A program made the translations under genes and the position numbers. This document shows, in pieces, positions 49,433 through 55,258 of a stretch of DNA of 55,258 nucleotides. The stretch is from NCBI GenBank assembly GCA_013150915.1, contig JAADJE010000034.1, positions 1 through 55,258 on the forward strand, read 5' to 3'. The notes below the pieces were generated by a model. The model was given only the letters and a program-made list of their open reading frames with translations. It ran no database searches and was not told where the DNA came from. How positions within the stretch are numbered: position 1 is the first letter of the stretch; each line of letters begins with the position of its first letter. The stretch is from Gammaproteobacteria bacterium (GTDB lineage Bacteria; Pseudomonadota; Gammaproteobacteria; BMS3Bbin11).

Positions 49433-51592
49433 ATGATTCGGGTAAGTATCCGCTACAAATTACTGCTAGTCATCCTGACCCTGTTGTTGATCCCCTGGAT
49501 GGGCTACCAATACGTCAGAGAAATGAAATCATTTGCTCTGCAGGGGCAGGAGGAGGCACTGCTGCTGACAGCCGGTGCTATCGCTACCGTACTGCATGAC
49601 CGACCGGAACTGTTTTCACCCGAGAAAAGCGGTCCAGCCGTCGACAGCGAAATTGGTGATCTTCAGGTGATGCGGCTGGATCATCCCTTAACGATGGATG
49701 GCAAGCTTGATGACTGGGGGCAACTGGCCCAAAACACCGGTCATTACTCTGTGCCCAGGCTATTAAAGAATCCTGACAACAATGAAAGCGATCTTTCATT
49801 TAATCATGTACTCGGCAGTTGGGGACGCTATCTATATGCCCTTTTCATCGTACAGGATGACGTAGTCACATACCGTGATACCAGCTACCGCCGACTGGAT
49901 AATAGTGATCATCTGCGGATCTATTTACGCGATGAAAATGACAAAATGACCCGGTATGCTGTGGTGGCCGCAAAACCGGGCCGTATGGATGTTTATGCCA
50001 TGGACGAAGACTGGCGCTACCCACTTACCGGCGATCCAATATACAGTATCGTCAGTTATTTTCGACGGTTAGACAACGGCTACGCAATAGAACTTCGAAT
50101 GCCCGGCAGTATGGTGTCCGGTGATGCACGTCTGGCTATTGCAATTGCCGATGTCGATGATACGAAAGAACGAAAGCTGAAAACCGTACTCGGTACATCT
50201 GCCGCTAAAAACACGACCGATCTTGGCAGAGTTCTGATTCCTTCCCCTGAGATTGACAGGATTCTCCATGGCCTGGACAAACCCGGTACCCGAATCTGGA
50301 TTATTGACCAGAATAAATATGTTCGGGCACTTGTCGGCGACCTTTCAACTTCACAATATGAGGCAAGTAAACTCAGTGGCTCTAACATGAAGACACTGCA
50401 ACTGTGGATGAATAAACTTCTTGACCCCATATTCAGATTAATCCTGAATCCACCTGTGGCCGAGTTTAAAGACCTTCCCGATGACACCCGTGAACGAAAT
50501 GAGGCCGTCATCTACCAGGTACTGGAAGGAAAACCGGCGACAGATAGGCGGCCCAGTATCGATAAAAAAGCAGAGTTGCTGATGGCCGCGCACCCCATTT
50601 TTAATAATGACAAAATCATGGGTGCTGTAATCGTCGAGCGTAGCAGCAATAACGTCGTCGCCCTGCAGAACCAGCTGCTACAGAACCTGATTGCTGTAAC
50701 GGTAATCGTTTTTGCACTTGTTGGTGCCGCCCTGATGACCTTCGCCTGGCGACTGACTCGCCGCATTAGACGTCTTAGCAAAGCCAGTGGCCATGCCATC
50801 AACCCGGAGGGACGGCTGCGAGTAGAACACGGTCTACCCGATACAAAAGCGGGTGACGAAATCGGCGACCTGTCACGTAGTATTTCGGACATGTTGACAC
50901 GCCTGGCGCATTACACACGGTATCTGGAGCGCATGCCGGATACCCTTGCCCATGAACTGAATAACCCTCTAAACGTAGTCAATTCATCACTGGAGAACCT
51001 CGGCACACAACATCCTGATATTGCACAAAGCAAGTATATGTCACGCGCCCGAAATGGGGTAAACAGACTGGGATCATTACTGGCCAGCCTGACTGAAGCT
51101 GGCAATCTGGAAGAGGCACTGGAGACCGAACACCACGAAAAGTTCAATCTCAATAAAATGTTAGCCATGTTCATAGAGGGCTACCAGGAAAGTCACCCCA
51201 AGTTCAAACAGGGCTTCATCACCCAATTGCCCGAACACCAGGTTATCCTCGAAGGCAGCCCCGATCATATTGCACAAATGATGGACAAACTGCTGGATAA
51301 TGCAATGGATTTCTGTGTGCCAGACCAACCCGTATCTTTCTCTCTCAGCGTCTGGCAAAACCAGGCAATCATCAAGGTTATGAATATCGGTAGAACTTTA
51401 CCTGAAGGCATGGAAGAACGCCTCTTCGATCCAATGATATCGCTGCGTCGAACAGGCGAATCACGCTCTCACCTGGGCATGGGCCTACATATCGTACGAT
51501 TGATAGCCAATGCACATGGTGGGACAGCAGGGGCAAGAAACAATGAAGCGGGCAACGGGGTAGTATTCGAAATCAGATTACCTTTAGCCTAA
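49433..51592 (+). CDS. pdsS: Sensor histidine kinase, dedicated-sortase-system type (PdsS-like)
   Basis: A 719-residue membrane kinase. It has an N-terminal helix (about 8-28), a large periplasmic region (about 30-415) with DGKLDDWGQLAQN resembling a carbohydrate-binding CBM9-like module, a second helix (about 419-440), HAMP (about 440-495), the phospho-acceptor His507 in LAHELNNPLNVV, and an ATPase domain with the N-box DKLLDNAMDF and G-box HLGMGLHIV. It matches the TIGR03785-type kinase partner of PdsR. The unusually large sensor region suggests an envelope or saccharide signal. It ends before the heptamer repeat. Confidence 0.85.
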   Translation: MIRVSIRYKLLLVILTLLLIPWMGYQYVREMKSFALQGQEEALLLTAGAIATVLHDRPELFSPEKSGPAVDSEIGDLQVMRLDHPLTMDGKLDDWGQLAQNTGHYSVPRLLKNPDNNESDLSFNHVLGSWGRYLYALFIVQDDVVTYRDTSYRRLDNSDHLRIYLRDENDKMTRYAVVAAKPGRMDVYAMDEDWRYPLTGDPIYSIVSYFRRLDNGYAIELRMPGSMVSGDARLAIAIADVDDTKERKLKTVLGTSAAKNTTDLGRVLIPSPEIDRILHGLDKPGTRIWIIDQNKYVRALVGDLSTSQYEASKLSGSNMKTLQLWMNKLLDPIFRLILNPPVAEFKDLPDDTRERNEAVIYQVLEGKPATDRRPSIDKKAELLMAAHPIFNNDKIMGAVIVERSSNNVVALQNQLLQNLIAVTVIVFALVGAALMTFAWRLTRRIRRLSKASGHAINPEGRLRVEHGLPDTKAGDEIGDLSRSISDMLTRLAHYTRYLERMPDTLAHELNNPLNVVNSSLENLGTQHPDIAQSKYMSRARNGVNRLGSLLASLTEAGNLEEALETEHHEKFNLNKMLAMFIEGYQESHPKFKQGFITQLPEHQVILEGSPDHIAQMMDKLLDNAMDFCVPDQPVSFSLSVWQNQAIIKVMNIGRTLPEGMEERLFDPMISLRRTGESRSHLGMGLHIVRLIANAHGGTAGARNNEAGNGVVFEIRLPLA

Positions 51593-51609
51593 AAAGCAGG
51601 TTGAAGTTT

Positions 51610-51752
51610 AAAGCTCAAAGTTCAAAGTTCAAAGCAAAAGATAATCAAAATCGGTCCTGGTTTTTCTTTAAGCTTTAAGCTTTAAGCTTTGAGCTTTGAG
51701 CTTTGAACTTTGAACTTTGAACTTTCAACTTTCAGTTTTGAACTTTGAACTT
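51610..51752. repeat. Heptanucleotide tandem repeat forming a long hairpin
   Basis: From 51666 to 51752 there are 12 full copies of a CTTTGAA/CTTTAAG heptamer plus three bases, almost without interruption. At 51610-51640 three to four reverse-complement units (AAAGCTC, AAAGTTC) are present, so transcripts from either side can fold into a long stem. It lies between two convergent genes and reaches the stop codon of the right-hand one. It can act as a two-way terminator, and its unit number may vary between strains. Confidence 0.75.
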
Positions 51753-52125
51753 ATTTCTTCAGACTACTTTGATCCCAATGAACAGTGCAATCGAGTAATG
51801 ATAGCACCGAAAGCAGGTCATTACGGCGACCACGACCCAGCACGTCTACCGGGCGATAGTTATCCAGATGTCGATTCTTCTGTTTGATCCAGAACAGGGC
51901 CATTTGAGGATTAGTAGGGTATGTTGTCCTTAAGGCATCACTGATATGTGCCAAAATCGAGATCCGTTGTTGAATTTGTTCATCATCAGGAAAGGGTTTG
52001 TTCTCGCGATACTGCCGTAATGTGCGTGTGCGAGTTCCTTTCGGAAAACCCAAAATCCGTATCTGCTGCTCAGCATCCAGTCCGAACTTATCAAGCATAC
52101 GAATTATACGCTGTGTCTCCTGCAT
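51751..52125 (-). CDS. ParS/MbcA-type (DUF2384) antitoxin-like protein
   Basis: The frame extends to 52221, but a TATAAT at 52182-52177 (minus strand) suggests transcription starts after that, so the ATG at 52125 (124 residues) is preferred. The N-terminal part has helix-turn-helix character (ILGFPKGTRTRTLRQY). The C-terminal part (MALFWIKQKNRHLDNYRPVDVLGRGRRNDLLSVLSLL) matches the Xre/MbcA/ParS toxin-binding domain. Such proteins usually pair with a RES-domain toxin, but none is adjacent, so it is an orphan. Confidence 0.65.
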   Translation of the reverse strand: MQETQRIIRMLDKFGLDAEQQIRILGFPKGTRTRTLRQYRENKPFPDDEQIQQRISILAHISDALRTTYPTNPQMALFWIKQKNRHLDNYRPVDVLGRGRRNDLLSVLSLLDCTVHWDQSSLKK

Positions 52126-52279
52126 CTTTTTTCCCACAATTCCTGATCCATAATGTACCGTCTCTGTAGGGTTAAAATTATACCTGACTTTATTCCTCAG
52201 ATATAATCTGCCACATAACATCAGGGGTGATAAAAAAGGTTCCAGTTTTCAGCAGGTTTCTATGGGTTCCAACAAAATA

Positions 52280-53116
52280 CTATGTTTCATCCAATAGCCC
52301 CGTAATCGCACCCAGTACGCCTTCAAAACTGGGATAAGTCATGCGATATGCAGGTACTTTTCTTGCGAGCCCTACTGTTGCAGGGAAGCCGTCGCCTGCG
52401 AGGTTGCGTGCATTGACCAGGCATGACATCAAAGCCATGCCCGTTTGTGCGGCAGACAGTTTTTCCAGACTAAACTCGGTATCGGCCCTATAGTGGGGGA
52501 AAAAAATCATATCCACCTCAGGTTCAGTAGTTTTGTTACCGGCCCTGAGCAGGTGGGGAGGGACTAACATAGCGATGGGACCTGCTACGATTGATTCATC
52601 CCCCTTGTTGTCACCAAGCAAATCATCAATAATTTCACTGGCCCCATATTTGACATTTAACGGCCTGCCAAAACACATCACCTGACGTGACTCCAGCGGC
52701 AGATACACCAGTTCATCCGTCAGGTAGTCGAATCCATTGGATAATAGCCAGGCAGAAAGCGTTGTTTTACCATGACCGGATTGAGCCGGCATGATTATCC
52801 CCTTGCCCTTCCAACCCAGGCAGGCCGCATGAAACAAGAGCCCGCTAGAACATTTATCTGCCAGGTTATAAATACTGGTATTCATCAGAGAATTGGCCAA
52901 TGCCGCAAGTGAATCACCCTTATAAATTTCTTTTTCATCTCGGGTCAGTCGATAATCCCTGTCTCCGTCCTGAGATATTTCAAGGCAGGCATGCGGTGGA
53001 TTCATCCCTTGTTCAGGCACGCCTTTGAAAAGCATCTCGACCAGGTCACCTGTCTCGTTACTGTGGGTAACAATCTCAATACTGCTGTCGCCAAAGCTTA
53101 GTACACGCACTTGCAT
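52280..53116 (-). CDS. HPr-kinase-related P-loop protein (HprK_rel_A-like)
   Basis: The protein has 278 residues from the ATG at 53116, chosen because it overlaps the upstream stop as TGATG. The frame stays open to a TTG at 53188, but that part lies inside a miniature element. The P-loop reads AQSGHGKTTL with FHAACLGWKGKG before it and DYLTDELVYL after it, as in HPr kinase/phosphorylase-related proteins that lack the classic HPr kinase N-domain. A PqqD-like gene upstream is the normal partner of the HprK-related kinase A group. The phosphorylated target is unknown. Confidence 0.8.
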   Translation of the reverse strand: MQVRVLSFGDSSIEIVTHSNETGDLVEMLFKGVPEQGMNPPHACLEISQDGDRDYRLTRDEKEIYKGDSLAALANSLMNTSIYNLADKCSSGLLFHAACLGWKGKGIIMPAQSGHGKTTLSAWLLSNGFDYLTDELVYLPLESRQVMCFGRPLNVKYGASEIIDDLLGDNKGDESIVAGPIAMLVPPHLLRAGNKTTEPEVDMIFFPHYRADTEFSLEKLSAAQTGMALMSCLVNARNLAGDGFPATVGLARKVPAYRMTYPSFEGVLGAITGLLDET

Positions 53117-53265
53117 CAGGCCAGGGAGTCTCTGATCAATTCTGGACGAAGCAGGTTGCAGTCTAGAATCTTCGGGTTCGAGGCACAAATCGCACGTAAT
53201 AACTGGTCATTGCGAAGGGTTACAATGGAAAAACTGGATATTTTGGGCGTAGGGTACGAGTTCAT
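53116..53265 (-). CDS. 49-codon ORF inside a miniature element, coupled to both neighbours
   Basis: The ORF starts MNSYPTPKISSFS and ends RPELIRDSLA. Its ATG overlaps the stop of the PqqD-like gene (ATGA) and its TGA overlaps the start of the HPr-kinase-like gene (TGATG). All but the last bases lie in the miniature element 53124-53283. The related element at 4450-4609 also starts an ORF with MNAYLTPKISSFS. It may be translated only to pass ribosomes to the next gene. A peptide function, such as a substrate of the PqqD-like protein, is unproven. Confidence 0.4.
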   Translation of the reverse strand: MNSYPTPKISSFSIVTLRNDQLLRAICASNPKILDCNLLRPELIRDSLA

Positions 53266-53283
53266 GAATTGATCAGAGGTTCC
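53124..53283 (+). mobile_element. Miniature inverted-repeat element, ~160 bp, copy 4
   Basis: The left end GGGAGTCTCTGATCAATTC and the right end (minus strand) GGGAACCTCTGATCAATTC match at 17 of 19 positions, and a CCA flanks each side as a possible 3-bp target duplication. The interior aligns with copy 1 (4450-4609, opposite orientation) over its length. It sits precisely between the PqqD-like and HPr-kinase-like genes and encodes the last residues of the former. Confidence 0.7.
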
Positions 53284-53561
53284 CCCATGCTTACGGCATT
53301 ATTATCAGCAAGTTTTTTCAGTGTATCCAGAATATCCTGTCGAAGACTTTCTTCATTACTGGGGTAGGCATCCTGAATCATGTTTATAATGTCTTCTATC
53401 GATTGCTCACCGTTGCAAAGCTGCCAGATGACAGATGCCGATTTGTTTATATAGAGCGTCTTGCTGTTTGTGGGATTATATAACAACACCTCATCATCCA
53501 GTTCTTCCATATGACAGGATTCATTTCTGATTGGTTTGTCATCCAGTTTTATTTCAGCCAT
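53262..53561 (-). CDS. PqqD-like peptide-binding protein
   Basis: A 99-residue protein with the PqqD fold signature: a strand region (DDEVLLYNPTNSKTLYINKSA), then IWQLCNGEQSIEDIINMIQDAYP and a C-terminal helix. PqqD-type domains bind leader peptides of ribosomally made peptides, and PqqD relatives also occur beside HprK-related kinases with no known peptide. The last residues (EPLINS) are encoded by the miniature element, so the original C-terminus may have been slightly different. It is divergent from the ABC ATPase gene, with about 100 bases between. Confidence 0.8.
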   Translation of the reverse strand: MAEIKLDDKPIRNESCHMEELDDEVLLYNPTNSKTLYINKSASVIWQLCNGEQSIEDIINMIQDAYPSNEESLRQDILDTLKKLADNNAVSMGEPLINS

Positions 53562-53662
53562 AGTGCACCCGTGTTAAATACGCCCTGAAAAGGCCTCAGT
53601 ATTATCGATCGCGAGTGTATATCACAACCCGCCCTGTTATCAAAATTTGAACTACGAAACTC

Positions 53663-54439
53663 ATGTCAGATGCACACATTGAACCTCTGTTAAATATCAC
53701 TGATCTGACCGTCACTGTTGAAGACCGGGTGCTCTGCAGGTCTTTGTCCGTAAAGATGTCAATGGGTGAAAGCTGGTCTATTCTGGGCCCTAATGGTTCA
53801 GGTAAAACTACTCTTCTGGAGACTATTGCAGGCCTACGCCCTGCCCAGTCAGGTAAAATTTGTATTGAAGGCGATACTGTCTCGTCCCTCAGTCCGCGGC
53901 AACTGGCCCTGCAGCGCAGTATGTTATTTCAAAAGACGGCCGATGCCTTTCCAGCAACCGTCATGGAAACTGTTTTGTCTGGGCGTCACCCACACATTCC
54001 ATATTGGCAAACCGAAACTGAGACAGACTACGGTATCGCTCGAGAAGCACTGGATAAAGTCGACATGGCCAACTTTGAAGGGCGTGACATCAACAGTCTT
54101 TCCGGAGGCGAACGTCAAAGGGTTTCGATTGCGTCAAGTCTGACACAGGATACTCCTGTTAGATTATTCGATGAACCCACCAATCACCTGGATCTAAAAC
54201 ACCAGAATTCAATTATGGAACTCATATCGAATATACATCAGCATCTCAATCTGCTTGTTCTTCAGGATATTAATCAGGCATGGCGATATTGCAACCATGC
54301 CCTGTTATTGTATTCGGATGGGTCGGTTGAAACTGGTCGTGCTGAAGATATGTTGACCATTGAAAAACTTGAACCTCTTTATGACTGCAAGTTGAAAATT
54401 ATTTGGGATGGGATCGATCGAGTGTATGTTCATTCTTAA
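53663..54439 (+). CDS. ABC transporter ATP-binding protein (FecE/BtuD-like)
   Basis: The 258-residue ATPase has Walker A GPNGSGKTT, a Q-loop in LFQKTADAFPATV, the signature LSGGERQR and Walker B VRLFDEPTNHLD. The pattern resembles iron-siderophore/cobalamin importer ATPases. The H-loop, usually LHD, reads VLQDINQA, so the switch histidine is Gln. No permease or binding protein lies in the window, so it is unpaired here. It converges on the SUMF1/EgtB-like gene with a four-base overlap of ends. Confidence 0.85.
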   Translation: MSDAHIEPLLNITDLTVTVEDRVLCRSLSVKMSMGESWSILGPNGSGKTTLLETIAGLRPAQSGKICIEGDTVSSLSPRQLALQRSMLFQKTADAFPATVMETVLSGRHPHIPYWQTETETDYGIAREALDKVDMANFEGRDINSLSGGERQRVSIASSLTQDTPVRLFDEPTNHLDLKHQNSIMELISNIHQHLNLLVLQDINQAWRYCNHALLLYSDGSVETGRAEDMLTIEKLEPLYDCKLKIIWDGIDRVYVHS

Positions 54440-55258
54440 TCTCTCGCCAGGCGCAGGCCAGCAAACACGTGGCGTTTTTCAGGCTGGTAGAAATTGCGAA
54501 AGGATGGCTGGGTAACGGTCTCTCCTGAAAATGGACTAGAGCCTTTTAGTGTGTAGTGATTATCATCAAACCAGGGGCTCGAATAGCGCTCATAAGGGAA
54601 AGCCCTGAAGCCGTCATAGGGGAAAAAGATATTGGCACACCATTCCCACACCTTCCCGGTCGAATGCATAAGCTCTGGATCAGCCTTCATGGCAACCTCC
54701 CATTCATGTTCATGCGGCAGACGACAGCCAGCATAACGAGCAAAGGCATCGGCTTCAAACCAGCTAAGTCCCGATACGGCTGCATTGGGATCAATATCAG
54801 AAAAACCCTCTGTGTTCACGGTAAACCAGTTGCCCGAGGTATCGCTCAGCCAATATTCAGGCGCATGGATTTTAGACTCTGTTACCCATTGCCAACCCAT
54901 CTTGCTCCAGAAACCCTCATGCTGATATCCGGCAAGTTGCATAAAGGCCAGGTACTCCGCGTTACTGACCGGTTTCTCTGCAATCTGAAAAATGGAGAGT
55001 TTTACTTCATGAAGCGGTTGTTCGTTATCACAGGCCAGTACATCACTGGAGCCGACTTCGTATATGCCTTCAGCAAAAGATGCTGTTGGCGGCACGGGTT
55101 CCAGTGCATTAAACTTTTTGGCCATTGAATTTGTTGCAGACTCAGTTTTCAATGCTTTCTGATACAATACCATTTGGATGGTTTCCAGATGTTGCTGCCC
55201 GTGCTGCAGCAGAAACCAGCCTATATAGTCATTTTCAAGCAGAGGATGCTTTTGTTGG
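54436..55258 (-). CDS. SUMF1/EgtB-like protein (partial, continues past the window end)
   Basis: The frame is open to the last base, beyond the internal ATG at 55173. The extra residues include QHGQQHLETIQ, like the His-rich iron-binding part of the DinB domain in EgtB. The C-terminal formylglycine-generating-enzyme fold is clear: VGSSDV, GLSWFEADAFARYAGCRLPHEHEWE, VWEWCANIFFPYDGF, RNFYQPEKRHVFAGLRLARD. EgtB relatives are non-heme iron enzymes joining a sulfur or selenium compound to histidine betaine or related substrates. Details of the tail (YSSPWFDDNHYTLKG) remind me of SenA-type relatives. EgtB, SenA or another branch cannot be decided without the N-terminus. Confidence 0.75.
   Translation of the reverse strand, partial: QQKHPLLENDYIGWFLLQHGQQHLETIQMVLYQKALKTESATNSMAKKFNALEPVPPTASFAEGIYEVGSSDVLACDNEQPLHEVKLSIFQIAEKPVSNAEYLAFMQLAGYQHEGFWSKMGWQWVTESKIHAPEYWLSDTSGNWFTVNTEGFSDIDPNAAVSGLSWFEADAFARYAGCRLPHEHEWEVAMKADPELMHSTGKVWEWCANIFFPYDGFRAFPYERYSSPWFDDNHYTLKGSSPFSGETVTQPSFRNFYQPEKRHVFAGLRLARD

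Noticed and set aside
52280-53188. Longer HPr-kinase-like start at TTG 53188
   Set aside because: The extra 24 codons lie in the miniature element; the ATG at 53116 overlaps the previous stop and begins a protein-like sequence.
53116-53265. 49-codon ORF as a ribosomal peptide precursor beside PqqD-like protein
   Set aside because: First impression was a RiPP precursor, but almost all of it lies in a mobile repeat that has another copy at 4450-4609, so a precursor role is not claimed; it is kept only as a coupling ORF.

Overview
The window looks like chromosomal DNA of a free-living gammaproteobacterium of intermediate GC content. The evidence is the block trigger factor - ClpP - ClpX - Lon - HU-beta - tRNA-Val - tRNA-Asp - PpiD with tRNA-Leu(UAG) in front, together with single-chain PurL (about 1,300 residues), BamC next to DapA, a MoxR/Bat operon and MsrPQ. 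A two-component pair of the 'dedicated sortase system' type fits marine or sulfur-oxidising gammaproteobacteria, but the species cannot be named from this sequence.

Layout. 1-4.4 kb: a phosphoribosyltransferase, a 68-residue protein, a membrane protein with a degenerate M48-like region, and PpiD. 4.4-11.5 kb: the protein quality-control block, all on the minus strand, with three tRNAs and a good sigma-32-type promoter before lon. 11.7-22 kb: an MBL-fold hydrolase, a small membrane protein, TypA, PepN and a roughly 1,159-residue flavin/iron-sulfur oxidoreductase. 22-28 kb: two membrane GGDEF-EAL proteins flanking a decayed EamA transporter. 28-31.6 kb: a thioredoxin-HEAT protein, a sulfotransferase-like protein and MsrPQ. 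31.7-39 kb: an operon reading moxR, DUF58, DUF4381, batA, batB-TPR, batD, which carries two apparent single-base frameshifts. 39-47.7 kb: LtrA, a CDGSH protein, PurL, BamC, DapA. 47.7-55.3 kb: repeats, a small protein, a PdsR/PdsS-like two-component system, a ParS/MbcA-like protein, a PqqD-like/HPr-kinase-like pair, an unpaired ABC ATPase, and a SUMF1/EgtB-like protein cut by the window end.

The most interesting non-genic layer is repetitive. A family of about 155-168 bp miniature elements has terminal inverted repeats built on GGAA-CTCTGAT-AATT. I find four nearly complete copies (4450-4609, 40529-40683, 48129-48296, 53124-53283) and some solitary ends. They abut gene ends or starts. One lies exactly between the PqqD-like and HPr-kinase-like genes, where it supplies the stop codon of the first gene and a 49-codon ORF that overlaps both neighbours (ATGA and TGATG). 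A separate 265-bp element with 30-bp inverted ends sits directly before dapA. No CRISPR array, rRNA, prophage or full-length insertion sequence was seen.
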